Shown here in pieces: positions 12,671-27,000 of a DNA stretch of 64,000 nt. A program made the position numbers and the translations under genes. Origin of the DNA: Balaenoptera acutorostrata (taxonomy: Eukaryota; Chordata; Mammalia; Artiodactyla; Balaenopteridae); contig NW_026646025.1 of NCBI RefSeq assembly GCF_949987535.1, forward strand, positions 2,914,001-2,978,000. Direction: 5' to 3'. Under the pieces are notes generated by a model. That model saw only the letters and a list, made by a program, of their open reading frames with translations, was not told the origin of the DNA and searched no databases. How positions within the stretch are numbered: position 1 is the first letter of the stretch; every line of letters starts with the position of its first letter.

Positions 12671-13680
12671 CTCCAGAATTCTTGCCATCACAATGTTCCA
12701 TGACCGTGTCATCACAATGCTCCATAATTCTTCTCATCACAATGTTCCATGACCGTGTCATCACAATGCTCCATGGCCATTGTCATCACAATGCTCCAGA
12801 ATTCTTGTCATCACAATGTTCCATGACCGTGTCATCACAATGCTCCATGGCCCTGGTCATCACAATGCTCCAGATTGCTTGTCATCACAAAGTTCCATGA
12901 CCGTGTCATCACAATGCACCATGGCCCTTGTCATCACAATGCTCCAGAATTATTGTCATCACAATGTTCCATGACCGTGTCATCACAATGCTCCATGGCC
13001 CTTGTCAACACAATGCTCCAGAATTCTTGTCATCACAATGTTCCATGACCGTGTCATCACAACGCTCCATGGCACTTGTCATCACAATGCTCCAGAATTC
13101 TTGTCATCACAATGTTCCATGACCGTGTCATCACAATGCTCCATAATTCTTGTCATCACAATGTTCCATGACCGTGTCATCACAATGCTCCAGAATTCTT
13201 GTCATCACAATGCTCCAGAATTCTTGTCATCACAATGTTCCATGACCGTGTCATCACAATGCTCCATGACCCTGGTCATCACAATGCTCCAGATTGCTTG
13301 TCATCACAAAGTTCCATGACTGTGTCATCACAATGCACCATGGCCCTTGTCATCACAATGCTCCAGAATTCTTGTCATCACAATGTTCCATGACCGTGTC
13401 ATCACAATGCTCCATGGCCCTTGTCATCACAATGCTCCAGAATTCTTGCCATCACAATGTTCCATGACCGTGTCATCACAATGCTCCATAATTCTTATCA
13501 TCACAATGTTCCATGACCGTGTCATCACAATGCTCCAGAATTCTTGTCATCACAATGCTCCAGAATTCTTGTCATCACAATGTTCCATGACCGTGTCATC
13601 ACAATGCTCCAGAATTCTTGTCATCACAATGTTCCATGATCGTGTCATCACAATGCTCCAGAATTCTTGTCATCACAATG
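12671..13680 (+). repeat. R1 distal segment, matched at 56.4-57.1 kb
   Basis: From about 12,580 to 13,340 the monomer order equals 56,390-57,150 at a distance of 43,808. The match includes the rare GAATTATTG at 12,952 and 56,760 and GGCACTTGTC near 13,072 and 56,880. Two changes are private to this copy: ACGCTCC near 13,061 and the neighbouring variant context. It leads into the 419-bp duplication. Nothing gene-like is present. Confidence 0.75.
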
Positions 13681-14099
13681 TTCGATGACCGTGTCATCAC
13701 AATGCTCCATGGCCCTTGTCAACACAATGCTCCAGAATTCTTGTCATCACAATGTTCCATGACCTTGTCATCACAATGCTCCAGCATTCTTGTCATCACA
13801 ATGTTCCATGACCGTGTCATCACAATGCTCCATGGCCCTTGTCATCACAATGCTCCAGAATTCTTGTCATCACAATGTTCCAAGACCGTGTCATCACAAT
13901 GCTCCATGGCCCTTGTCATCACAATGCTCCAGAATTCTTGTCATCACAATGTTCCATGACCGTGTCATCACAATGCTCCATGGCCATTGTCATCACTCTT
14001 CTCCAGAATTCTTGTCATCACAATGTTCCATGACCGTGTCATCACAATGCTCCAGAATTCTTGTCATCACAATGCTCCAGAATTCTTGTCATCACAATG
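13681..14099 (+). repeat. 419-bp HOR, copy 1
   Basis: Starts at the TTCGATGACC monomer and repeats at 14,100 with a shift of 419 bp (about 17 monomers). It includes GCATTC, TTCCAAGACC and a CACTCTTCTCC monomer at 13,991. It is a short relative of the 961-bp unit next to it, lacking the D-E-F part. Confidence 0.85.
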
Positions 14100-15060
14100 T
14101 TCGATGACCGTGTCATCACAATGCTCCATGGCCCTTGTCAACACAATGCTCCAGTATTCTTGTCATCACAATGTTCCATGACCTTGTCATCACAATGCTC
14201 CAGCATTCTTGTCATCACAATGTTCCATGACCGTGTCATCACAATGCTCCATGGCCCTTGTCATCACAATGCTCCAGAATTCTTGTCATCACAATGTTCC
14301 AAGAACGTGTCATCACAATGCTCCATGGCCCTTGTCATCACAATGCTCCAGAATTCTTGTCATCACAATGTTCCATGACCGTGTCATCACAATGCTCCAT
14401 GGCCATTGTCATCACTCTTCTCCAGAATTCTTGTCATCACAATGTTCCATGACCGTGTCATCACAATGCTCCAGAATTCTTGTAATCACAATGCTCCAGA
14501 ATTCTTGTCATCACAATGTTCCATGACCGTGTCATCACAATGCTCCATGACCCTGGTCATCACAATGCTCCAGATTGCTTGTCATCACAAAGTTCCATGA
14601 CTGTGTCATCACAATGCACCATGGCCCTTGTCATCACAATGCTCCAGAATTCTTGTCATCACAATGTTCCATGACCGTGTCATCACAATGCTCCATGGCC
14701 CTTGTCATCACAATGCTCCAGAATTCTTGCCATCACAATGTTCCATGACCGTGTCATCACAATGCTCCATAATTCTTATCATCACAATGTTCCATGACCG
14801 TGTCATCACAATGCTCCAGAATTCTTGTCATCACAATGCTCCAGAAATCTTGTCATCACAATGTTCCATGACCGTGTCATCACAATGCTCCATGGCCCTG
14901 GTCATCACAATGCTCCAGATTGCTTGTCATCACAAAGTTCCATGACCCTGTCATCACAATGCACCATATCCCTTGTCATCACAATGCTCCAGAATTCTTG
15001 TCATCACAATGGTCCATGATCGTGTCATCACAATGCTCCAGAATTCTTGTCATCACAATG
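14100..15060 (+). repeat. 961-bp HOR, copy 1 (most diverged; first 419 bp shared with the left)
   Basis: First unit of the 961-bp array, about 39 monomers, beginning at TTCGATGACC. Its first 419 bp also match 13,681-14,099. It carries private changes: CCAGTATTC near 14,154, CCAAGAACG near 14,304 and GGTCCATGATC near 15,011. It has the array-specific F variant CACCATATCCC at 14,962 and a CACTCTTCTCC monomer at 14,410. Confidence 0.88.
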
Positions 15061-16021
15061 TTCGATGACCGTGTCATCACAATGCTCCATGGCCCTTGTC
15101 AACACAATGCTCCAGAATTCTTGTCATCACAATGTTCCATGACCTTTTCATCACAATGCTCCAGCATTCTTGTCATCACAATGTTCCATGACCGTGTCAT
15201 CACAATGCTCCATGGCCCTTGTCATCACAATGCTCCAGAATTCTTGTCATCACAATGTTCCATGACCGTGTCATCACAATGCTCCATGGCCCTTGTCATC
15301 ACAATGCTCCAGAATTCTTGTCATCACAATGTTCCATGACCGTGTCATCACAATGCTCCATGGCCATTGTCATCACTCTTCTCCAGAATTCTTGTCATCA
15401 CAATGTTCCATGACCGTGTCATCACAATGCTCCAGAATTCTTGTCATCACAATGCTCCAGAATTCTTGTCATCACAATGTTCCATGACCGTGTCATCACA
15501 ATGCTCCATGACCCTGGTCATCACAATGCTCCAGATTGCTTGTCATCACAAAGTTCCATGACTGTGTCATCACAATGCACCATGGCCCTTGTCATCACAA
15601 TGCTCCAGAATTCTTGTCATCACAATGTTCCATGACCGTGTCATCACAATGCTCCATGGCCCTTGTCATCACAATGCTCCAGAATTCTTGCCATCACAAT
15701 GTTCCATGACCGTGTCATCACAATGCTCCATAATTCTTATCATCACAATGTTCCATGACCGTGTCATCACAATGCTCCAGAATTCTTGTCATCACAATGC
15801 TCCAGAATTCTTGTCATCACAATGTTCCATGACCGTGTCATCACAATGCTCCATGGCCCTGGTCATCACAATGCTCCAGATTGCTTGTCATCACAAAGTT
15901 CCATGACCCTGTCATCACAATGCACCATATCCCTTGTCATCACAATGCTCCAGAATTCTTGTCATCACAATGTTCCATGATCGTGTCATCACAATGCTCC
16001 AGAATTCTTGTCATCACAATG
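15061..16021 (+). repeat. 961-bp HOR, copy 2
   Basis: Begins at TTCGATGACC. CACTCTTCTCC monomer at 15,371 and CACCATATCCC at 15,923. Private T in CCTTTTCATC near 15,145. The order is otherwise the same as copies 3 and 4: C-linked ACACAATG head, GCATTC, two canonical trimers, the CTCTTC monomer, A-A, CATGACCCTGG with D-E-F, GCCATC, CCATAATTC, then D-E-F again. Confidence 0.92.
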
Positions 16022-16982
16022 TTCGATGACCGTGTCATCACAATGCTCCATGGCCCTTGTCAACACAATGCTCCAGAATTCTTGTCATCACAATGTTCCA
16101 TGACCTTGTCATCACAATGCTCCAGCATTCTTGTCATCACAATGTTCCATGACCGTGTCATCACAATGCTCCATGGCCCTTGTCATCACAATGCTCCAGA
16201 ATTCTTGTCATCACAATGTTCCATGACCGTGTCATCACAATGCTCCATGGCCCTTGTCATCACAATGCTCCAGAATTCTTGTCATCACAATGTTCCATGA
16301 CCGTGTCATCACAATGCTCCATGGCCATTGTCATCACTCTTCTCCAGAATTCTTGTCATCACAATGTTCCATGACCGTGTCATCACAATGCTCCAGAATT
16401 CTTGTCATCACAATGCTCCAGAATTCTTGTCATCACAATGTTCCATGACCGTGTCATCACAATGCTCCATGACCCTGGTCATCACAATGCTCCAGATTGC
16501 TTGTCATCACAAAGTTCCATGACTGTGTCATCACAATGCACCATGGCCTTTGTCATCACAATGCTCCAGAATTCTTGTCATCACAATGTTCCATGACCGT
16601 GTCATCACAATGCTCCATGGCCCTTGTCATCACAATGCTCCAGAATTCTTGCCATCACAATGTTCCATGACCGTGTCATCACAATGCTCCATAATTCTTA
16701 TCATCACAATGTTCCATGACCGTGTCATCACAATGCTCCAGAATTCTTGTCATCACAATGCTCCAGAATTCTTGTCATCACAATGTTCCATGACCGTGTC
16801 ATCACAATGCTCCATGGCCCTGGTCATCACAATGCTCCAGATTGCTTGTCATCACAAAGTTCCATGACCCTGTCATCACAATGCACCATATCCCTTGTCA
16901 TCACAATGCTCCAGAATTCTTGTCATCACAATGTTCCATGATCGTGTCATCACAATGCTCCAGAATTCTTGTCATCACAATG
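16022..16982 (+). repeat. 961-bp HOR, copy 3
   Basis: Begins at TTCGATGACC. CACTCTTCTCC monomer at 16,332 and CACCATATCCC at 16,884. One private change was seen: GGCCTTTGTC near 16,546, where neighbours have GGCCCTTGTC. Otherwise it appears the same as copy 2 at a shift of 961. Confidence 0.92.
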
Positions 16983-17943
16983 TTCGATGACCGTGTCATC
17001 ACAATGCTCCATGGCCCTTGTCAACACAATGCTCCAGAATTCTTGTCATCACAATGTTCCATGACCTTGTCATCACAATGCTCCAGCATTCTTGTCATCA
17101 CAATGTTCCATGACCGTGTCATCACAATGCTCCATGGCCCTTGTCATCACAATGCTCCAGAATTCTTGTCATCACAATGTTCCATGACCGTGTCATCACA
17201 ATGCTCCATGGCCCTTGTCATCACAATGCTCCAGAATTCTTGTCATCACAATGTTCCATGACCGTGTCATCACAATGCTCCATGGCCATTGTCATCACTC
17301 TTCTCCAGAATTCTTGTCATCACAATGTTCCATGACCGTGTCATCACAATGCTCCAGAATTCTTGTCATCACAATGCTCCAGAATTCTTGTCATCACAAT
17401 GTTCCATGACCGTGTCATCACAATGCTCCATGACCCTGGTCATCACAATGCTCCAGATTGCTTGTCATCACAAAGTTCCATGACTGTGTCATCACAATGC
17501 ACCATGGCCCTTGTCATCACAATGCTCCAGAATTCTTGTCATCACAATGTTCCATGACCGTGTCATCACAATGCACCATGGCCCTTGTCATCACAATGCT
17601 CCAGAATTCTTGCCATCACAATGCTCCATGACCGTGTCATCACAATGCTCCATAATTCTTATCATCACAATGTTCCATGACCGTGTCATCACAATGCTCC
17701 AGAATTCTTGTCATCACAATGCTCCAGAATTCTTATCATCACAATGTTCCATGACCGTGTCATCACAATGCTCCATGGCCCTGGTCATCACAATGCTCCA
17801 GATTGCTTGTCATCACAAAGTTCCATGACCCTGTCATCACAATGCACCATATCCCTTGTCATCACAATGCTCCAGAATTCTTGTCATCACAATGTTCCAT
17901 GATCGTGTCATCACAATGCTCCAGAATTCTTGTCATCACAATG
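16983..17943 (+). repeat. 961-bp HOR, copy 4
   Basis: Begins at TTCGATGACC. CACTCTTCTCC monomer at 17,293 and CACCATATCCC at 17,845. Private variants: an F-type CACCATGG near 17,573 where neighbours have CTCCATGG, GCTCCATGACC near 17,622, and CTTATCATC near 17,733. Confidence 0.92.
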
Positions 17944-18781
17944 TTCGATGACCGTGTCATCACAATGCTCCATGGCCCTTGTCAACACAATGCTCCAGAA
18001 TTCTTGTCATCACAATGTTCCATGACCTTGTCATCACAATGCTCCAGCATTCTTGTCATCACAATGTTCCATGACCGTGTCATCACAATGCTCCATGGCC
18101 CTTGTCATCACAATGCTCCAGAATTCTTGTCATCACAATGTTCCATGACCGTGTCATCACAATGCTCCATGGCCCTTGTCATCACAATGCTCCAGAATTC
18201 TTGTCATCACAATGTTCCATGACCGTGTCATCACAATGCTCCATGGCCATTGTCATCACTCTTCTCCAGAATTCTTGTCATCACAATGTTCCATGACCAT
18301 GTCATCACAATGCTCCAGAATTCTTGTCATCACAATGCTCTAGAATTCTTGTCATCACAATGTTCCATGACCGTGTCATCACAATGCTCCATGACCCTGG
18401 TCATCACAATGCTCCAGATTGCTTGTCATCACAAAGTTCCATGACTGTGTCATCACAATGCACCATGGCCCTTGTCATCACAATGCTCCAGAATTCTTGT
18501 CATCACAATGTTCCATGACCGTGTCATCACAATGCTCCATGGCCCTTGTCATCACAATGCTCCAGAATTCTTGCCATCACAATGTTCCATGACCGTGTCA
18601 TCACAATGCTCCATAATTCTTATCATCACAATGTTCCATGACCGTGTCATCACAATGCTCCAGAATTCTTGTCATCACAATGCTCCAGAATTCTTGTCAT
18701 CACAATGTTCCATGACCGTGTCATCACAATGCTCCATGGCCCTGGTCATCACAATGCTCCAGATTGCTTGTCATCACAAAG
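17944..18781 (+). repeat. 961-bp HOR, copy 5 (partial, 838 bp)
   Basis: Matches copy 4 for 838 bp up to the E monomer, where ACAAAGT changes to ACAAAGG (18,782) and the U-type HOR begins. The lost end contains the CACCATATCCC marker. CACTCTTCTCC monomer at 18,254. One trimer near 18,300 differs (GACCATG in B, and an XbaI site TCTAGA near 18,338). Confidence 0.88.
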
Positions 18782-21395
18782 GTCCATGACCGTGTCATCA
18801 CAATGCACCATGGCCCTTGTCATCACAATGCTCCAGAATTCTTGTCATCACAATGTTCCATGACCGTGTCATCACAATGCTCCATAATTCTTTTCATCAA
18901 AATGTTCCATGACCGTGTCATCACAATGCTCCAGAATTCTTGTCATCACAATGTTCCATGACCATGTCATCACAATGCTCCAGAATTTTTGTCATCACAA
19001 TGCTCCAGAATTCTTGTCATCACAATGTTCCATGACCGTGTCATCACAATGCTCCAGAATTCTTGTCATCACAATGCTCCAGAATTCTTGTCATCACAAT
19101 GCTCCATGGCCCTGTTCATCACAATGCTCCAGATTGCTTGTCATCACAAAGTTCCATGACCGTGTCATCACAATGCACCATGGCCCTTGTCATCACAATG
19201 CTCCAGAATTCTTGTCATCACAATGTTCCATGATCGTGTCATCACAATGCTCCATGGCCCTTGTCATCACAATGCTCCAGAATTCTTGTCATCACAATGT
19301 TCCATGACCGTGTCATCACAATGCTCCATGGCCCTTGTCAACACAATGCTCCAGAATTCTTGTCATCACAATGTTCCATGACATTGTCATCACAATGCTC
19401 CAGAATTCTTGTCATCACAATGTTCCATGACCGTGTCATCACAATGCTCCATGGCCCTTGTCATCACAATGCTCCAGAATTCTTGTCATCACAATGCTCC
19501 ATGGCCCTGTTCATCACAATACTCCAGATTGCTTGTCATCACAAAGTTCCATGACCGTGTCATCACAATGCACCATGGCCCTTGTCATCACAATGCTCCA
19601 GAATTCTTGTCATCACAATGTTCCATGACCGTGTCATCACAATGCTCCATGGCCCTTGTCATCACAATGCTCCAGAATTCTTGTCATCTCAATGTTCCAT
19701 GACCATGTCATCACAATGCTCCATGGCCCTTGTCATCACAATGCTCCAGAATTCTTGTCATCACAAAGTTCCATGACTGTGTCATCACAATGCACCATGG
19801 CCCTTGTCATCACAATGCTCCAGAATTCTTGTCATCACAATGTTCCATGACCGTGTCATCAAAATGCTCCATGGCCCTTGTCATCACAATGCTCCAGAAT
19901 TCTTGCCATCACAATGTTCCATGACCGTGTCATCACAATGCTCCATAATTCTTATCATCACAATGTTCCATGACCGTGTCATCACAATGCACCATGGCCC
20001 TTGTCATCACAATGCTCCAGAATTCTTGTAATCAAAATGCTCCAGAATTCTTGTCATCACAATGTTCCATGACCGTGTCATCACAATGCTCCATGGCCCT
20101 GGTCATCACAATGCTCCAGATTGCTTGTCATCACAAAGTTCCATGACCGTGTCATAACAATGCACCATGGCCCTTGTCATCACAATGCTCCAGAATTCTT
20201 GTCATCACAATGTTCCATGACCGTGTCATCACAATGCTCCATGGCCCTGGTCATCACAATGCTCCAGATTGCTTGTCATCACAAAGTTCCATGACCCTGT
20301 CATCACAATGCACCATGGCCCTTGTCATCACAATGCTCCAGAATTCTTGTCATCACAATGTTCCATGATCGTGTCATCACAATGCTCCAGAATTCTTGTC
20401 ATCACAATGTTCGATGACCGTGTCATCACAATGCTCCATGGCCCTTGTCAACACAATGCTCCAGAATTCTTGTCATCACAATGTTCCATGACCTTGTCAT
20501 CACAATGCTCCAGAATTCTTGTCATCACAATGTTCCATGACCGTGTCATCACAATGCTCCATGGCCCTTGTCATCACAATGCTCCAGAATTCTTGTCATC
20601 ACAATGTTCCATGACCGTGTCATCACAATGCTCCATGGCCCTTGTCATCACAATGCTCCAGAATTCTTGTCATCACAATGTTCCATGACCGTGTCATCAC
20701 AATGCTCCATGGCCATTGTCATCACTCTTCTCCAGAATTCTTGTAATCACAATGTTCCATGACCGTGTCATCACAATGCTCCAGAAATCTTGTCATCACA
20801 ATGCTCCAGAATTCTTGTCATCACAATGTTCCATGACCGTGTCATCACAATGCTCCATGACCCTGGTCATCACAATGCTCCAGATTGCTTGTCATCACAA
20901 AGTTCCATGACTGTGTCATCACAATGCACCATGGCCCTTGTCATCACAATGCTCCAGAATTCTTGTCATCACAATGTTCCATGACCGTGTCATCACAATG
21001 CTCCATGGCCCTTGTCATCACAATGCTCCAGAATTCTTGCCATCACAATGTTCCATGACCGTGTCATCACAATGCTCCATAATTCTTATCATCACAATGT
21101 TCCATGACCGTGTCATCACAATGCTCCAGAATTCTTGTCATCACAATGCTCCAGAATTCTTGTCATCACAATGTTCCATGACCGTGTCATCACAATGCTC
21201 CATGGCCCTGGTCATCACAATGCTCCAGATTGCTTGTCATCACAAAGTTCCATGACCGTGTCATCACAATGCACCATGGCCCTTGTCATCACAATGCTCC
21301 AGATTGCTTGTCATCACAATGTTCCATGACCGTGTCATCACAATGCTCCATGCCCCTTGTCATCACAATGCTCCAGATTGCTTGTCATCACAAAG
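18782..21395 (+). repeat. R2 HOR unit U1 (2,614 bp)
   Basis: R2 units are opened here by an E monomer with AAAGGTCC in place of AAAGTTCC. U1 repeats as U2 with a shift of 2,614 bp (about 106 monomers), apart from a loss of one 74-bp trimer in U2 near 23,250. It holds the R2-specific CATAACAATG marker at 20,153 and a CACTCTTCTCC monomer at 20,720. The piece from 20,938 also reappears at 33,145, a distance of 12,207. A private CATCTCAATG is near 19,685. Confidence 0.85.
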
Positions 21396-24009
21396 GTCCA
21401 TGACCGTGTCATCACAATGCACCATGGCCCTTGTCATCACAATGCTCCAGAATTCTTGTCATCACAATGTTCCATGACCGTGTCATCACAATGCTCCATA
21501 ATTCTTTTCATCAAAATGTTCCATGACCGTGTCATCACAATGCTCCAGAATTCTTGTCATCACAATGTTCCATGACCATGTCATCACAATGCTCCAGAAT
21601 TTTTGTCATCACAATGCTCCAGAATTCTTGTCATCACAATGTTCCATGACCGTGTCATCACAATGCTCCAGAATTCTTGTCATCACAATGCTCCAGAATT
21701 CTTGTCATCACAATGCTCCATGGCCCTGTTCATCACAATGCTCCAGATTGCTTGTCATCACAATGTTCCATGACCGTGTCATCACAATGCACCATGGCCC
21801 TTGTCATCACAATGCTCCAGAATTCTTGTCATCACAATGTTCCATGATCGTGTCATCACAATGCTCCATGGCCCTTGTCATCACAATGCTCCAGAATTCT
21901 TGTCATCACAATGTTCCATGACCGTGTCATCACAATGCTCCATGGCCCTTGTCAACACAATGCTCCAGAATTCTTGTCATCACAATGTTCCATGACATTG
22001 TCATCACAATGCTCCAGAATTCTTGTCATCACAATGTTCCATGACCGTGTCATCACAATGCTCCATGGCCCTTGTCATCACAATGCTCCAGAATTCTTGT
22101 CATCACAAAGCTCCATGGCCCTGTTCATCACAATACTCCAGATTGCTTGTCATCACAAAGTTCCATGACCGTGTCATCACAATGCACCATGGCCCTTGTC
22201 ATCACAATGCTCCAGAATTCTTGTCATCACAATGTTCCATGACCGTGTCATCACAATGCTCCATGGACCTTGTCATCACAATGCTCCAGAATTCTTGTCA
22301 TCACAATGTTCCATGACCGTGTCATCACAATGCTCCATGGCCCTTGTCATCACAATGCTCCAGAATTCTTGTCATCACAAAGTTCCATGACTGTGTCATC
22401 ACAATGCACCATGGCCCTTGTCATCACAATGCTCCAGAATTCTTGTCATCACAATGTTCCATGACCGTGTCATCACAATGCTCCATGGCCCTTGTCATCA
22501 CAATGCTCCAGAATTCTTGCCATCACAATGTTCCATGACCGTGTCATCACAATGCTCCATAATTCTTATCATCACAATGTTCCATGACCGTGTCATCACA
22601 ATGCACCATGGCCCTTGTCATCACAATGCTCCAGAATTCTTGTCATCAAAATGCTCCAGAATTCTTGTCATCACAATGTTCCATGACCGTGTCATCACAA
22701 TGCTCCATGGCACTGGTCATCACAATGCTCCAGATTGCTTGTCATCACAAAGTTCCATGACCGTGTCATAACAATGCACAATGGCCCTTGTCATCACAAT
22801 GCTCCAGAATTCTTGTCATCACAATGTTCCATGACCGTGTCATCACAATGCTCCATGGCCCTGGTCATCACAATGCTCCAGATTGCTTGTCATCACAAAG
22901 TTCCATGACCCTGTCATCACAATGCACCATGGCCCTTCTCATCACAATGCTCCAGAATTCTTGTCATCACAATGTTCCATGATCGTGTCATCACAATGCT
23001 CCAGAATTCTTGTCATCACAATGTTCGATGACCGTGTCATCACAATGCTCCATGGCCCTTGTCAACACAATGCTCCAGAATTCTTGTCATCACAATGTTC
23101 CATGACCTTGTCATCACAATGCTCCAGAATTCTTGTCATCACAATGTTCCATGACCGTGTCATCACAATGCTCCATGGCCCTTGTCATCACAATGCTCCA
23201 GAATTCTTGTCATCACAATGTTCCATGACCGTGTCATCACAATGCTCCATGGCCCTTGTCATCACTCTTCTCCAGAATTCTTGTCATCACAATGTTCCAT
23301 GACCGTGTCATCACAATGCTCCAGAAATCTTGTCATCACAATGCTCCAGAATTCTTGTCATCACAATGTTCCATGACCGTGTCATCACAATGCTCCATGA
23401 CCCTGGTCATCACAATGCTCCAGATTGCTTGTCATCACAAAGTTCCATGACTGTGTCATCACAATGCACCATGGCCCTTGTCATCACAATGCTCCAGAAT
23501 TCTTGTCATCACAATGTTCCATGACCGTGTCATCACAATGCTCCAGAATTCTTGTCATCACAATGCTCTAGAATTCTTGTCATCACAATGTTCCATGACC
23601 GTGTCATCACAATGCTCCATGACCCTGGTCATCACAATGCTCCAGATTGCTTGTCATCACAAAGTTCCATGACTGTGTCATCACAATGCACCATGGCCCT
23701 TGTCATCACAATGCTCCAGAATTCTTGTCATCACAATGTTCCATGACCGTGTCATCACAATGCTCCATGGCCCTTGTCATCACAATGCTCCAGAATTCTT
23801 GCCATCACAATGTTCCATGACCGTGTCATCACAATGCTCCATAATTCTTATCATCACAATGTTCCATGACCGTGTCATCACAATGCTCCAGAATTCTTGT
23901 CATCACAATGCTCCAGAATTCTTGTCATCACAATGTTCCGTGACCGTGTCATCACAATGCTCCATGGCCCTGGTCATCACAATGCTCCAGATTGCTTGTC
24001 ATCACAAAG
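21396..24009 (+). repeat. R2 HOR unit U2 (2,614 bp)
   Basis: Second U unit, marker AAAGGTCC at 21,396, CATAACAATG at 22,767 and CACTCTTCTCC monomer at 23,260. Its middle (about 22,030-23,220) matches 31,620-32,810 at a distance of 9,593, sharing CATGGACC, ACAAAGCTCC and GGCACTGGTC. Near 23,480-23,690 there is an inserted trimer group with an XbaI site (TCTAGA), like that in 961-bp copy 5, which keeps the total length equal to U1 despite the trimer loss. Confidence 0.83.
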
Positions 24010-27000
24010 GTCCATGACCGTGTCATCACAATGCACCATGGCCCTTGTCATCACAATGCTCCAGAATTCTTGTCATCACAATGTTCCATGACCGTGTCAT
24101 CACAATGCTCCATAATTCTTGTCATCACAATGTTCCATGACCGTGTCATCACAATGCTCCAGAATTCTTGTCATCACAATGCTCCAGAATTCTTGTCATC
24201 ACAATGCTCCATGGCCCTGTTCATCACAATGCTCCAGATTGCTTGTCATCACAAAGTTCCATGACCGTGTCATCACAATGCACCATGGCCCTTGTCATCA
24301 CAATGCTCCAGAATTCTTGTCATCACAATGTTCCATGATCGTGTCATCACAATGCTCCATGGCCCTTGTCATCACAATGCTCCAGAATTCTTGTCATCAC
24401 AATGTTCCATGACCGTGTCATCACAATGCTCCATGGCCCTTGTCAACACAATGCTCCAGAATTCTTGTCATCACAATGTTCCATGACATTGTCATCACAA
24501 TGCTCCAGAATTCTTGTCATCACAATGTTCCATGACCGTGTCATCACAATGCTCCATGGCCCTTGTCATCACAATGCTCCAGAATTCTTGTCATCACAAT
24601 GCTCCATGGCCCTGTTCATCACAATACTCCAGATTGCTTGTCATCACAAAGTTCCATGACCGTGTCATCACAATGCACCATGGCCCTTGTCATCACAATG
24701 CTCCAGAATTCTTGTCATCACAATGTTCCATGACCGTGTCATCACAATGCTCCATGGCCCTTGTCATCACAATGCTCCAGAATTCTTGTCATCACAATGT
24801 TCCATGACCGTGTCATCACAATGCTCCATGGCCCTTGTCATCACAATGCTCCAGAATTCTTGTCATCACAAAGTTCCATGACTGTGTCATCACAATGCAC
24901 CATGGCCCTTGTCATCACAATGCTCCAGAATTCTTGTCATCACAATGTTCCATGACCGTGTCATCACAATGCTCCATGGCCCTTGTCATCACAATGCTCC
25001 AGAATTCTTGCCATCACAATGTTCCATGACCGTGTCATCACAATGCTCCATAATTCTTATCATCACAATGTTCCATGACCGTGTCATCACAATGCACCAT
25101 GGCCCTTGTCATCACAATGCTCCAGAATTCTTGTAATCAAAATGCTCCAGAATTCTTGTCATCACAATGTTCCATGACCGTGTCATCACAATGCTCCATG
25201 GCCCTGGTCATCACAATGCTCCAGATTGCTTGTCATCACAAAGTTCCATGACCGTGTCATAACAATGCACCATGGCCCTTGTCATCACAATGCTCCAGAA
25301 TTCTTGTCATCACAATGTTCCATGACCGTGTCATCACAATGCTCCATGGCCCTGGTCATCACAATGCTCCAGATTGCTTGTCATCACAAAGTTCCATGAC
25401 CCTGTCATCACAATGCACCATGGCCCTTGTCATCACAATGCTCCAGAATTCTTGTCATCACAATGTTCCATGATCGTGTCATCACAATGCTCCAGAATTC
25501 TTGTCATCAAAATGTTCGATGACCGTGTCATCACAATGCTCCATGGCCCTTGTCAACACAATGCTCCAGAATTCTTGTCATCACAATGTTCCATGACCTT
25601 GTCATCACAATGCTCCAGAATTCTTGTCATCACAATGTTCCATGACCGTGTCATCACAATGCTCCATGGCCCTTGTCATCACAATGCTCCAGAATTCTTG
25701 TCATCACAATGTTCCATGACCGTGTCATCACAATGCTCCATGGCCCTTGTCATCACAATGCTCCAGAATTCTTGTCATCACAATGTTCCATGACCGTGTC
25801 ATCACAATGCTCCATGGCCATTGTCATCACTCTTCTCCAGAATTCTTGTCATCACAATGTTCCATGACCGTGTCATCACAATGCTCCAGAATTCTTGTCA
25901 TCACAATGCTCAAGAATTCTTGTCATCACAATGCTCCATGGCCCTGTTCATCACAATGCTCCAGATTGCTTGTCATCACAAAGTTCCATGACCGTGTCAT
26001 CACAATGCACCATGGCCCTTGTCATCACAATGCTCCAGAATTCTTGTCATCACAATGTTCCATGATCGTGTCATCACAATGCTCCATGGCCCTTGTCATC
26101 ACAATGCTCCAGAATTCTTGTCATCACAATGTTCCATGACCGTGTCATCACAATGCTCCATGGCCCTTGTCAACACAATGCTCCAGAATTCTTGTCATCA
26201 CAATGTTCCATGACATTGTCATCACAATGCTCCAGAATTCTTGTCATCACAATGTTCCATGACCGTGTCATCACAATGCTCCATGGCCCTTGTCATCACA
26301 ATGCTCCAGAATTCTTGTCATCACAATGCTCCATGGCCCTGTTCATCACAATACTCCAGATTGCTTGTCATCACAAAGTTCCATGACCGTGTCATCACAA
26401 TGCACCATGGCCCTTCTCATCACAATGCTCCAGAATTCTTGTCATCACAATGTTCCATGACCGTGTCATCACAATGCTCCATGGCCCTTGTCATCACAAT
26501 GCTCCAGAATTCTTGTCATCACAATGTTCCATGACCGTGTCATCACAATGCTCCATGGCCCTTGTCATCACAATGCTCCAGAATTCTTGTCATCACAAAG
26601 TTCCATGACTGTGTCATCACAATGCACCATGGCCCTTGTCATCACAATGCTCCAGAATTCTTGTCATCACAATGTTCCATGACCGTGTCATCACAATGCT
26701 CCATGGCCCTTGTCATCACAATGCTCCAGAATTCTTGCCATCACAATGTTCCATGACCGTGTCATCACAATGCTCCATAATTCTTATCATCACAATGTTC
26801 CATGACCGTGTCATCACAATGCACCATGGCCCTTGTCATCACAATGCTCCAGAATTCTTGTAATCAAAATGCTCCAGAATTCTTGTCATCACAATGTTCC
26901 ATGACCGTGTCATCACAATGCTCCATGGCCCTGGTCATCACAATGCTCCAGATTGCTTGTCATCACAAAGTTCCATGACCGTGTCATAACAATGCACCAT

